Origin: Burkholderiales bacterium
GTDB lineage: Bacteria > Pseudomonadota > Gammaproteobacteria > Burkholderiales > Burkholderiaceae
Direction: 5' to 3'
Length of the DNA stretch: 64,000 bases
Assembly (NCBI GenBank): GCA_026225235.1
Contig: JAMFSK010000039.1
Coordinates: 62,001 to 126,000, forward strand
The translations under genes and the position numbers were made by a program. The notes beneath the pieces are model-generated. The model was not told the DNA's origin and did no database searches. It saw nothing but the letters and a program-made list of their open reading frames with translations. Below are positions 21,794 through 29,853 of the stretch, one piece after another; positions within the stretch are counted from its first letter, which is position 1; every line of letters begins with the position of its first letter.

Positions 21794-22810
21794 TTACTTC
21801 TTCGCGTCAAGAATGATCTGATCGTACAAGCCACCGTCGGCGAAGTGCGTTTGCTGCGCCTTCGCCCAGCCGCCAAAGACCTGTTCGACGGTGAAGGTCT
21901 TCAGCGGTTTGAACTGGTCGGCATGTTTGGCGAGCACCGCCGGATCGCGCGGACGCAGATTGTGTTCGGCGATGATCTCCTGTCCTTCGGGCGCGAACAG
22001 GAAATCGAGATACGCCTTCGCCTCCTTGCGTGTGCCGCGTTTGTCGACCACCTTGTCGACGATGGCGACGGGCGGCTCGGCCAGCAGGCTCGACGACGGA
22101 TAGACCGCCTCGAACTGGCCCTTGCCAAGATCCTTGCCAATCAGGATCGCCTCGTTCTCGAAGGTCACGAGGACGTCGCCGATATCGCGTTGCATGAAAG
22201 TCGTCGTTGCGCCGCGGCCACCGGTGTCAAGCACCGGCACGTTACGAAACAGCTTCGTTTCGAAATCACGCGCCGAGGCGTCGTTGCCGCCGTGCGCCAG
22301 CACATAGCCCCATGCCGCCAGATAACTGTAGCGGCCGTTGCCCGAAGTCTTCGGGTTCGGGATCACCACCTGGACACCGGGCTTGACGAGATCGTCCCAA
22401 TCCTGGATGTGCTTGGGATTGCCCTTGCGCACCAGGAAAATCATGGTCGTCGTATAGGGGCTGCTGTTGTTCGGAAACTTCGCGCGCCAGTCGGCCGGCA
22501 CGAAATTGCCCCGCTCATGGAGCAAGTCGATATCGTTGGACTGGTTCATCGTCACGACGTCGGCCTGCAGGCCCTGGGTGACTGCCATCGCCTGCGCGCT
22601 CGAGGCGCCATGCGACTGCTTGACCTCGACGGTTTCGCCGGTGGTCTTTTTATAGCTTGCGATAAAGGCGCTGTCGATGTCCTTGTACAACTCGCGCGTC
22701 ACGTCGTAGGAGACGTTGAGCAACGAGGTGTCCGCATGCGCGGCGCCCGCCGTCACGGCCAGCCCCGCCAGCACCAGTGCACGCCACCGACTCAGCCGAT
22801 TCGCCATCAT
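21794..22810 (-). CDS. Sulfate/thiosulfate ABC transporter substrate-binding protein
   Basis: A 338-residue periplasmic sulfate-binding protein (Sbp/CysP family): signal peptide ending near AAHAD, then LNVSYDVTRELYKDID, QSHGASSAQA, the NPKTSGNGRYSYLAAWGY signature and TFENEAIL. It would deliver sulfate to CysTWA, none of which is in the window, so it is an orphan component. The start is ATG at 22810 or 22807 (adjacent Met codons); a longer in-frame extension has no family similarity and lacks a signal-peptide form. Convergent with bioB and divergent from HMG-CoA lyase. Confidence 0.93.
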   Translation of the reverse strand: MMANRLSRWRALVLAGLAVTAGAAHADTSLLNVSYDVTRELYKDIDSAFIASYKKTTGETVEVKQSHGASSAQAMAVTQGLQADVVTMNQSNDIDLLHERGNFVPADWRAKFPNNSSPYTTTMIFLVRKGNPKHIQDWDDLVKPGVQVVIPNPKTSGNGRYSYLAAWGYVLAHGGNDASARDFETKLFRNVPVLDTGGRGATTTFMQRDIGDVLVTFENEAILIGKDLGKGQFEAVYPSSSLLAEPPVAIVDKVVDKRGTRKEAKAYLDFLFAPEGQEIIAEHNLRPRDPAVLAKHADQFKPLKTFTVEQVFGGWAKAQQTHFADGGLYDQIILDAKK

Positions 22811-22956
22811 GCTTTGACTCCGATTCTTTTCAGGAACGCCGATTGTAGCGGAGCACGAACGCGTCGCCCGCCCCGGCTCCCGCAGACTGGGCCTACAATC
22901 GAGTTCACGAGGTCGGCCCGCATGGACGACCCCGCGCATCGAACCGGAGGAACCGC

Positions 22957-23871
22957 ATGGTGTTGCCGAAACAGGTCAAGCTCGTTGAAGTCGGTCCGCG
23001 CGACGGCCTGCAAAACGAAAAGCAATTTGTCTCGACCGCGATCAAGGTCGAACTGATCAACCAGCTTTCGGCCGCAGGGTTTCCGAACGTCGAGGCCGCC
23101 TCCTTCGTCTCGCCGAAATGGGTGCCGCAGATGGCCGACAGCTCCGAGGTCATGGAGGCGATCCGCCGCTGCCCCGGCACGATCTACTCCGCCCTGACGC
23201 CCAATATGAAGGGCCTGGAGGCCGCGCTTGCGGCTCGGGTCGATGAGGTCGTGATCTTCGGCGCCGCGAGCGAAGCGTTTTCACAAAAGAACATCAACTG
23301 CAGCATCGCCGAGAGCATCGAGCGGTTCCGCCCCGTCGCGCGCGCGGCGAAAGACAGTGGCCTGCGCGTGCGCGGCGCCATTAGCTGTGCCTTCGGTTGC
23401 CCTTATCAGGGCGATGTACCGGTCGCTTCGGTGGTGAGCGTCGCGCAGATGCTCGATGAACTCGGCTGCGACGAGATCGATGTGGCCGACACCATCGGCG
23501 TCGGTACCGCCGCGCAGGTCGGAACCGTGTTCGACGCGGTTGCGCAGGTCATCGAGCGGTCGCGGCTGTCAGGCCATTTTCACGATACGTATGGCCAGGC
23601 GCTTGCCAATATCCTTGCCGCGCTTCAAGCGGGCATCACGATTTTTCATGCATCCGTTGCCGGTCTCGGAGGCTGTCCGTACGCGAAGGGCGCCACCGGC
23701 AATGTTGCGACCGAAGACGTGCTGTATCTGCTCGACGGACTCGGAATTGAGACCGGCGTCGATCTCTCGGCCGTGGTGGCGGCGGGCGACTTTATCTCGA
23801 ATGCGATTGGCCGGCCCAACGGTTCGCGCGCAGGCAAGGCACTACTCGCGAAGGCGGCTGCGACGGTATGA
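22957..23871 (+). CDS. liuE: Hydroxymethylglutaryl-CoA lyase
   Basis: This enzyme cleaves HMG-CoA to acetoacetate and acetyl-CoA, the last step of leucine degradation. The 304-residue TIM-barrel lyase has EVGPRDGLQNE (11-21) holding the catalytic Arg/Asp, SCAFGCPYQGDV, the metal-binding HFHDTYGQA and the Cys signature in GLGGCPYAKGATGN. With the LiuC-type hydratase and thiolase upstream it forms the lower half of the leucine pathway. The separation from those genes by bioAFDB is unusual. Confidence 0.94.
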   Translation: MVLPKQVKLVEVGPRDGLQNEKQFVSTAIKVELINQLSAAGFPNVEAASFVSPKWVPQMADSSEVMEAIRRCPGTIYSALTPNMKGLEAALAARVDEVVIFGAASEAFSQKNINCSIAESIERFRPVARAAKDSGLRVRGAISCAFGCPYQGDVPVASVVSVAQMLDELGCDEIDVADTIGVGTAAQVGTVFDAVAQVIERSRLSGHFHDTYGQALANILAALQAGITIFHASVAGLGGCPYAKGATGNVATEDVLYLLDGLGIETGVDLSAVVAAGDFISNAIGRPNGSRAGKALLAKAAATV

Positions 23872-24001
23872 AGGCTCGATTGGCACGACCCCGCGGGCGC
23901 CTGCTGCCAGCCCTTGACATGAGGGATTTTCTCACCGTCGGCACGCCGACCACGAAGCCGCCCGGCGCTCAGCGCCGGCCCGTCACACCACGTCCCAAAC
24001 C

Positions 24002-24505
24002 ATGAACGAAACCGACCAGGACGCCCTCCCCGAAGCCGCAAAACGTGTCGCGCAATTGCTCGAAACCCATGGCTATGCCAAGCCGATCGTGATGCTGCCG
24101 GCAAGCGGCAAGACCTCGGCCGAAGCGGCCGCGGGACTGGGCTGCGAGATCGCCCAGATCGCGAAGTCGATCATCTTCCGCCGCCTCAGTGACGACGCGC
24201 CAGTGCTGGTGATCGCGAGTGGGGCCAACCGCGTCGACGAGGCCAAGGTCGCCGCGCGTGTCGGTGCGCTGGGCAAAGCCGATGCGCGCTTTGTCCGTGA
24301 ACAGACCGGTTACGCGATCGGCGGGGTCTGTCCGATCGGCCATGCGACGAAACCCGTCACGTTGATCGACGCCGACCTGCTCGCACTCGACAGCCTATGG
24401 GCCGCGGCGGGCCACCCGCATGCGGTGTTCAATCTGTCGCCCCAGGAGCTCGTCGCGATGACTGGCGCGCCGGTCGTCGATATCGCTGCACGGCCGGGAG
24501 TCTGA
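24002..24505 (+). CDS. YbaK/EbsC family aminoacyl-tRNA deacylase-like protein
   Basis: A 167-residue protein of the YbaK/ProX fold. Visible family features are the AEAAAGLGCEIAQIAKSIIF segment with the conserved lysine, the GANRVDE strand, and GYAIGGVCPIGHA, the signature GGxxPxG loop. Members hydrolyse mischarged Cys- or Ala-tRNA-Pro; the exact specificity cannot be set. The Lys before the second conserved strand is present, so it is probably active. It lies 5 bp before the next gene. Confidence 0.88.
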   Translation: MNETDQDALPEAAKRVAQLLETHGYAKPIVMLPASGKTSAEAAAGLGCEIAQIAKSIIFRRLSDDAPVLVIASGANRVDEAKVAARVGALGKADARFVREQTGYAIGGVCPIGHATKPVTLIDADLLALDSLWAAAGHPHAVFNLSPQELVAMTGAPVVDIAARPGV

Positions 24506-24510
24506 CCACG

Positions 24511-24960
24511 ATGAACGCTTCCCATGAAAGCCATCCCCCGCGCTTCGTCCGGCGTGGCGAAGTGCTCACGTCGAGTTACCAGCTCACGCCTGAGAACGTG
24601 CGACGCTTTGCGAACGCCGCTGAAGATCACAACCCGCTTCATCACAACTCGATTTATGCGATGGATACCCGCTTCGGTGGGTTGATTGCGTCAGGCACGC
24701 AAGTGGTGTCGCTATTCATGGCGCTGACGGCCACGCACTACTCGGAGAAGTTGCAGCCGCTCGGGCTCGAATTCGATGTCAAGCTGCGCAAGGCGGCCAT
24801 GGCACAAGACCGCCTCGACTTCCGTTGGGTCGTCATGGACGCCTATTTCAAGGAAAGTCTGAACGGCGATATTGTCAGCATCGAAGGCTCCGTCAAGAAC
24901 CAGGACGGCGACACGATCGTGATCGGGACAGGCAAGATTCTTGTGATGGAAAGGCTTTAG
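24511..24960 (+). CDS. MaoC-like hotdog-fold dehydratase family protein
   Basis: A 149-residue protein with the R-hydratase/MaoC hotdog fold. It carries the catalytic-type motif with Asp and His (NAAEDHNPLHHNSIYAMDTRFGG), which matches the D-x4-H hydratase segment, followed by GLIASGTQVVSLFMAL. It probably hydrates an enoyl-thioester, but the substrate is unknown. The ATG at 24511 is 5 bp after the YbaK-family stop, suggesting co-transcription; the longer in-frame start overlaps the upstream gene and was rejected. Confidence 0.85.
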   Translation: MNASHESHPPRFVRRGEVLTSSYQLTPENVRRFANAAEDHNPLHHNSIYAMDTRFGGLIASGTQVVSLFMALTATHYSEKLQPLGLEFDVKLRKAAMAQDRLDFRWVVMDAYFKESLNGDIVSIEGSVKNQDGDTIVIGTGKILVMERL

Positions 24961-24988
24961 CGGCGCCGCACACCTCGCTGGGTCTGCA

Positions 24989-25633
24989 CTAGCAGGCTCG
25001 CGTATCGAAGAAACGGGCCATCTCGTCAAGCAGCGCTTCGGGTGCCTGGTGCGGCACGCAATGGTCCCCGGGCAGCGATCGGCCCGACGTGTCGCGCGCC
25101 ACCCGGCGCCAGCCATCGAGCGGTTGCGCCGATGCCGCGAGCGGGCCCTGCGCGCCCCACAGCACCCGAACCGGACAAGCGATCCGGATCCCACGCTCAT
25201 GATCGATACGCGCATGTTCGAGGTCGCGTGTCAAAACGCCGTCGACGGCATCGCTGCCGTCGTCGTGCAATGTGGGCGCGATATCGAGCACCATCATGCG
25301 CTCGATGCGCGGCCCGTGATCCAGCGCCAGCCGCTGCGCCACCCGCGCACCCCGGCCATGTCCGCACACCATGAACTGCTCGAAGCCGAGCGCCGACATG
25401 ACGGTCAGATGATCGGCCGCAATGGCGCGATGGGTCCGTTCGCCGTCATCCGTGAGGTGGGTCGCGATCACGGTATGGCGTCCCGCCAGCCGGTCAGCAA
25501 CGGGTTCCCATAGGGCATGAGTGTGATCGCCGCCATGCAGCAACAGAAGCGGGGGGCCCTCGCCGCCGCGCAGCCCACGAATGGGTGCGTCATGGGCCGC
25601 GACCTCAAAGTCGACAAAACCGGCGAAACTCAT
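24989..25633 (-). CDS. Degenerate haloacetate-dehalogenase-like alpha/beta hydrolase
   Basis: A 214-residue protein that aligns by eye with fluoroacetate/haloacetate dehalogenases (about 290-300 residues): LLLHGGDHTHALWEPVADRL, then CGHGRGARVAQRLALDHG, MVLDIAPT and a C-terminal GDHCVPHQAPE with the catalytic His. The nucleophile position of the family motif GHDRGxR is Gly93 (codon GGC at 25355-25357, minus strand) instead of Asp, a change reachable from GAC by one transition. The cap domain of roughly 80-100 residues that follows VLDIxPT in the family is absent, the chain passing straight to the RIACPVRVLWG strand. The carboxylate-binding Arg pair is kept. It is probably not a working dehalogenase; the start (25633) begins at MSFAGFVDFEV, where homology begins. 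Confidence 0.72.
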   Translation of the reverse strand: MSFAGFVDFEVAAHDAPIRGLRGGEGPPLLLLHGGDHTHALWEPVADRLAGRHTVIATHLTDDGERTHRAIAADHLTVMSALGFEQFMVCGHGRGARVAQRLALDHGPRIERMMVLDIAPTLHDDGSDAVDGVLTRDLEHARIDHERGIRIACPVRVLWGAQGPLAASAQPLDGWRRVARDTSGRSLPGDHCVPHQAPEALLDEMARFFDTRAC

Positions 25634-25872
25634 ACATGTGCACCTGTTGGATAGAGCAGCGGCGCTGAAGGGACGATTGGGCCGGCATAGCCGAGCCCAA
25701 CCCGCAATGGACATCCAGCTCCCCCTTGGCGACACGCAGGCTGATTCCGGATTCCGACTGTTTGAGGATTGTAGGATTTGTAAAAGACGCCGCCCACGCG
25801 ATTCGCACGTTTTTCGTAGAACCTGAGTACTCGTTCCAAAACTGCGGGTGGGCAACGTCACCCCCGACCCCC
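25634..25872. other. Intergenic leader upstream of nitronate monooxygenase
   Basis: About 330 bp separate the divergent hydrolase and nitronate monooxygenase genes. The part from 25634 to 25872 holds no ORF with a family match; a -10 box and palindrome follow at 25873-25891. Confidence 0.45.
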
Positions 25873-25891
25873 TACAATAGAACGATCGTTC
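25873..25891 (+). promoter_or_regulatory. Putative -10 box and overlapping palindromic operator
   Basis: TACAAT (25873-25878) resembles a sigma-70 -10 box. Next to it is a perfect 12-bp palindrome, GAACGATCGTTC (25880-25891), which would lie across the transcription start. The -35 region is poor. The arrangement fits a TetR-like repressor site, but no such regulator is adjacent. Confidence 0.4.
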
Positions 25892-25962
25892 GCAGATCAC
25901 CGCGATCCAACCGCCGGATAAAACGGGACGCTCCACACACAGACGTCCCCTGGAGACTCGAG

Positions 25963-26925
25963 ATGGCCCTGCCCGCCGTACTGCAAAACCTCGCCCTGCC
26001 CGTCGTCGCCTCGCCGATGTTCATCGTCAGCTACCCCGAGCTTGTGCTGGCTCAGTGCAAGGCGGGGGTGGTCGGGTCTTTCCCCGCACTCAATGCACGG
26101 CCGGCCGAAGCGCTCGATGACTGGCTCACGCAGATCGAGGAAGAACTTGCCCGCTTCAAGGCGGCCAACCCGGCTGCGAAGGTTGGGCCCGTTGCGGTGA
26201 ACCAGATCGTTCATAGCTCCAATGAGCGTCTCGAACACGACATCCGTGTCTGCGTCGATCACCGGGTCCCGATCTTCATCACGAGCCTGCGTGCCCCGCC
26301 GCGGGAAATGGTCGACGCCGTGCACGCCTATGGTGGCATCGTGCTCCACGATGTGATCAATCTGCGGCATGCGCAGAAAGCGCTCGAAGCCGGCGCCGAT
26401 GGACTGATCCTGGTGGCCGCAGGCGCGGGCGGCCATGCGGGGATGTTGTCGCCCTTTGCCCTGGTCGGGGAAGTGCGTCGCATGTTCGACGGCCCGATCG
26501 TGTTGTCAGGGTCGATCGCCACGGGCGGTGCGATTCTCGCGGCACAGGCCATGGGTGCCGACCTTGCCTATGTCGGCACGCGCTTTATCGCGACGAAAGA
26601 AGCTAACGCGGCCGAACACTACAAGACCGCCATCGTCGAAGCGTCCGCAGCCGACATCGTCTACACGAATCTCTTCACCGGCGTGCATGGCAACTACATC
26701 AAGCAGAGCATCCTGAACGCCGGGCTCGACCCCGACAACCTGCCCGAGTCCGACAAGACCCATATGAACTTTGGGGACGGCGGCGCCAAGGCGAAGGCCT
26801 GGCGCGATATCTGGGGCGCCGGTCAGGGCGTGGGGCTGATGGACGACGTACCGAGCGTCGGTGAGCTGGTCAGCCGTCTGAGCGCCGAATATGAGGCCGC
26901 GCGCAAGCGAATCGGCGCGGCCTGA
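25963..26925 (+). CDS. Nitronate monooxygenase
   Basis: A 320-residue FMN-dependent TIM-barrel oxidase (NMO/2-nitropropane dioxygenase family) that oxidises alkyl nitronates. It starts MALPAVLQNLALPVVASPMF with the FMN-binding first strand, has QCKAGVVGSFPALN, the conserved VAAGAGGHAG motif with the His near the flavin, and GSIATGGAILAAQAMGAD and VGTRFIATKEA for the phosphate site, as in class I enzymes. The ATG at 25963 follows TGGAG; an upstream in-frame start would include the palindromic operator region. Confidence 0.92.
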   Translation: MALPAVLQNLALPVVASPMFIVSYPELVLAQCKAGVVGSFPALNARPAEALDDWLTQIEEELARFKAANPAAKVGPVAVNQIVHSSNERLEHDIRVCVDHRVPIFITSLRAPPREMVDAVHAYGGIVLHDVINLRHAQKALEAGADGLILVAAGAGGHAGMLSPFALVGEVRRMFDGPIVLSGSIATGGAILAAQAMGADLAYVGTRFIATKEANAAEHYKTAIVEASAADIVYTNLFTGVHGNYIKQSILNAGLDPDNLPESDKTHMNFGDGGAKAKAWRDIWGAGQGVGLMDDVPSVGELVSRLSAEYEAARKRIGAA

Positions 26926-26935
26926 CTGGCGAGGT

Positions 26936-27499
26936 TCAGAAGCTGAAGAACGTTGCCGAGAAGGTGAGCTTCGCGAGCACGATCAGCAGCACCTGGATCA
27001 CCAGGAACAGCACGAGCGGCGAGAGATCCATGCCGCCGATCAGGGGAATCGCACGGCGAATCGGATTAAGGAAGGGCGCGGTCAATTGCAGCGCGACCTG
27101 CATCGCAGGCGAGCGCGGGTTGACCCACGACAGCACGGCGAGCAGCAGGGTCGTCCACAGCAGCAAGGTAAGCCCCCACTTCACGACCGTCAGCAAGGCA
27201 ATGAGTAGCCCTTGCGGAAAAATGCCGAGCGGCGAGCCGCCCGATGAACTGACCAGCAGCACGAGATAGAGCAAGGCGATCAGATAGGTCGCGACGATGC
27301 TGGTCCAGTCGACATTGCGGACATTTGGAATCAGCTTGCGCAGCGGCAAGACCAGCCAGTTGCTGAGCTGATAGACCCCATGTGAAACCGGATTGAACGG
27401 TGGCAAACGCACTGCCAGCATCCAGGCGCGCAGCAGAAGCACCGCGCCGAACAAGGAAAACACCGTATCGAGCAGAAAACTGGCTACATCGCCGAACAT
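26936..27499 (-). CDS. YggT family membrane protein
   Basis: A 187-residue integral membrane protein with two YggT modules, each a pair of hydrophobic helices, including the characteristic FNPVSHGVYQLSNWLVLPLRK and LTAPFLNPIRRAIPLIGGMD segments. The biochemical role is not established; YggT proteins are linked to cell shape, division or osmotic stress in some bacteria. It is convergent with the nitronate monooxygenase gene. Confidence 0.93.
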   Translation of the reverse strand: MFGDVASFLLDTVFSLFGAVLLLRAWMLAVRLPPFNPVSHGVYQLSNWLVLPLRKLIPNVRNVDWTSIVATYLIALLYLVLLVSSSGGSPLGIFPQGLLIALLTVVKWGLTLLLWTTLLLAVLSWVNPRSPAMQVALQLTAPFLNPIRRAIPLIGGMDLSPLVLFLVIQVLLIVLAKLTFSATFFSF

Positions 27500-27619
27500 T
27501 GAAGCTCCTCTATGGACTCACGCGTGAGCGAATTGTCGCATGAGGTGCGTGTTGCGCGGCAGTGCGCCGCGCCGGACGCGAACGTCGTGGCGCGGCGGCA
27601 TCGCGGAGCCCGGCGCGCC

Positions 27620-28660
27620 TTAGAACATCGAGCGGATACCCACGCCGTAGGTCTGGCCAAGCGACAGATCGGTTACGCGATCATAGAGATAGGCCGCGTA
27701 AAGATCGGTGCGCTTTGAGAGGTGATAGTCGTAGCCGACGGCGAAGGTGCTGCGGCTTTGCGCGGCCGCGCCTGACGAGCGCGAGTAGGCGTAGTCGGCC
27801 AGGATCGCACCGTCTCCGAGCGGAATCGAGAAGCCGCCCGAACCCGTGTTGACCTTGAGGTTGCCCGTCGTGATGGAGTTGTTCACGTACATGTACTGGC
27901 CGTAGAGTTTGACGACACTGAAGTCATACGACACGCCGGCCTGCACCGCGTTCTGCCCCGTATAGCCGGGGATCTCCGTGACGAGATCGTCCGCGACGTT
28001 GTTGTACTTCGCGTCCTGGTAGACGACGGTAGCGGCGAACGGACCATGGAAGTAGCTCGCGCCGGCGCCCCACTTGTGTGAGCCGAAGTCCGTCGAGTTG
28101 CCGAACGAATACATCGCGTCCGCCGAGAAGCCGCCAAACGAAGGCGACGTGTACTGCACGGCGTTGTTCCAGCCCGAGTCCCCGATGACGCCCTGCCCAT
28201 TCACACCGATAAAGGTGTGCAACACGATCGGCGAGAACGTGAACGAATCGACGAAGGGGTTGAAGATGATCGTCGAGAGGAACATTTCCGTCGTCAGGCG
28301 GCCGACTGTAACGGCACCCCAGCTTGCCGATTGCACGCCCACATACGAATTGCGCGAGAAGAAGGTGTCGCCCGTGAAGCGTCCCGAGGCTCCGTTGTTC
28401 GCGAGAAAGAAGCCTTCAAGTGCGAAGATCGCCTGCAGGCCACCGCCCAGATCCTCGGTGCCCTTTATGCCCCAGTACGACGTCGACATGTCGCCGCTCT
28501 GTTCGGCCCAGGCGTTTTTGGTGCCCGGTGCCTTGAAGTTATCGACAGACATATCGATCAAACCGTACAACTGCACGCTGCCATCGGCAAAGGCAGCCGA
28601 GCTCACGAGCGTCGAAGCAATCGCCGCGCAGATGATGGCTCGTTTGAAGGTGCGTTTCAT
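27620..28660 (-). CDS. Gram-negative trimeric porin
   Basis: A 346-residue outer-membrane porin (Porin_4 family, Burkholderia OpcP/OmpC type): signal peptide MKRTFKRAIICAAIASTLVSSAAFA, mature start DGSVQLYGLIDM, the GTEDLGGGLQAIFALEGFF segment, loop 3 region FSPIVLHTFIG, and a C-terminal phenylalanine (GVGIRSMF) needed for BAM-dependent assembly. The ATG at 28660 follows AGGAAG and gives a normal signal peptide; the longer frame start at 28795 is noncoding leader. It forms diffusion pores for small hydrophilic solutes. Confidence 0.94.
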   Translation of the reverse strand: MKRTFKRAIICAAIASTLVSSAAFADGSVQLYGLIDMSVDNFKAPGTKNAWAEQSGDMSTSYWGIKGTEDLGGGLQAIFALEGFFLANNGASGRFTGDTFFSRNSYVGVQSASWGAVTVGRLTTEMFLSTIIFNPFVDSFTFSPIVLHTFIGVNGQGVIGDSGWNNAVQYTSPSFGGFSADAMYSFGNSTDFGSHKWGAGASYFHGPFAATVVYQDAKYNNVADDLVTEIPGYTGQNAVQAGVSYDFSVVKLYGQYMYVNNSITTGNLKVNTGSGGFSIPLGDGAILADYAYSRSSGAAAQSRSTFAVGYDYHLSKRTDLYAAYLYDRVTDLSLGQTYGVGIRSMF

Positions 28661-28959
28661 TATTCTTCCTCGTCGATGTCGATCGTTGGATAAAAGGTGT
28701 GGCCCTCGGGATGAGCGCTCCCGGGGCAACAAGGCGAAAGCGCATGCGGGTCGCCGCGGGACCCGTGCGACGGTGCAAGGCGAGGGGGCCTTCACCGCGC
28801 GTTCCGCAGATCGTCAGCGGCCATTTTTTGGAAAGAAATGAGCGGCCGTTATCACCGGTATATCGAATTATGGAAGTGCCCCGTCGCACTCCGGACGAGC
28901 ACCGCTCATCGGCTGCAAACCCTTATGGGGCAAGCCGGTGAACGCAAAACGAGAAGACG
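28661..28959. other. Porin leader region
   Basis: About 300 bp upstream of the porin start hold no gene. On the minus strand TTCCAT followed by GATAAC 16 bases on (about 28857-28884) is a weak sigma-70 candidate for the porin, and AGCGGCC occurs twice about 23 bp apart (near 28815 and 28838). Confidence 0.35.
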
Positions 28960-28988
28960 AAAAAAAGCCGCGGCACAGAGGCTGCGGC
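28960..28988 (-). terminator. Intrinsic terminator of the small exported-protein gene
   Basis: On the minus strand GCCGCAGC (28988-28981) pairs with GCCGCGGC (28974-28967) with one mismatch around ACAGAG, and seven T residues follow (28966-28960). It lies about 55 bp after the stop of the gene at 29044. Confidence 0.75.
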
Positions 28989-29043
28989 GTTGTTTTGGTG
29001 TGCTTGACGGAGCGTTTTTTATCGGCGCTCGCGAGGGAGCGAA

Positions 29044-29337
29044 CTAGTTGGGCTGGTATCCGCTGCGAAATTCCGGCGTCTGCCGGTTTGACTCACCCGG
29101 ATTCACGGGCGCACGCGTCGAGCGTTCGGCGTTGTAGCGGTTGATGTCGGAACGGATCGAGTTGGTTCGTACGGGGGGTTCGCCTTGCGTGCGCGCATTG
29201 CCACGCAACTCCTCGCTGACCGGAGTGAACCCGCCAGAGCCCGTGCGCACGGCGTTGGCAAACGCGGCCGTGCCGATACACGCCAGAACACAGGCGATGA
29301 TCAACGACGACACTTTCGATCCCAACCGCGAAGACAT
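29044..29337 (-). CDS. Small exported protein of unknown function
   Basis: A 97-residue protein with a signal peptide (MSSRLGSKVSSLIIACVLAC, Ala-rich cleavage region near TAAFANA) and a polar mature part rich in Arg, Asn, Gly and Ser (for example RSDINRYNAERSTRAPV). No known domain is recognised; short exported proteins like this are frequent and uncharacterised in Burkholderia. The ATG at 29337 is preferred; an in-frame GTG at 29352 would add five residues. A strong terminator downstream supports a real transcription unit. Confidence 0.65.
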   Translation of the reverse strand: MSSRLGSKVSSLIIACVLACIGTAAFANAVRTGSGGFTPVSEELRGNARTQGEPPVRTNSIRSDINRYNAERSTRAPVNPGESNRQTPEFRSGYQPN

Positions 29338-29853
29338 GATGTGATGCGTCACTCAAAAAAGCGTGAAAGCCGATGGCGGAACCATCGCTTAACATCCGGC
29401 GCCGGTGCTTTGGCTGACGCTCTGAAACCCCGCGTCGAAGGTCTTTGCCGATGTCGCCAATTTAGGTATCTGCCGGAGCGCTGTCGAGCGTAAAAATGTT
29501 AGATGGAAGGCTAGGATGTAACTTGGTGTTACGACTGAAAAACGCTGCCCAAATAGGGACTTAACTGGATGAAAGGGCTCGGTAAGCTAAGTCGGAAAAT
29601 GGCATGGGGCGGGATTTTTCGGGCGGCATTGCGACTCTCGTGCGTTCAGATATACCGGGTCGTCGCACCGGGTTCGATGTGCGCGAATTTTTGCCCGATC
29701 AATACGATCACCCGCGCGAAAGCCTCATTTCGAAACCGGTTTCACCCGCTCAAACATTCAGTTATTGCATGAATCGGATCGCCGAATGAATTTGCCTGTT
29801 CAATGTGCCTCCCGGACAATGGCGACTTTCGCCTTCCATTTTCCGGATTTCCC
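29338..29853. other. Long intergenic region with a palindrome
   Basis: About 515 bp, more AT-rich than the genes on either side, with no ORF that has both a ribosome binding site and family resemblance. It includes a perfect 12-bp palindrome, GAAACCGGTTTC (29732-29743), with the central CG typical of LacI/GalR-family operators, about 110 bp upstream of the SBF transporter start. Confidence 0.5.

Noticed and set aside
20554-21876. A 440-codon minus-strand frame over bioD and bioB
   Set aside because: The opposite strand encodes BioB with its iron-sulfur motifs, and this frame has no family resemblance.
21701-23056. A 451-codon plus-strand frame over the sulfate-binding protein gene
   Set aside because: It is rich in Arg and His with no domain, and the minus-strand gene has a signal peptide and the Sbp signature.
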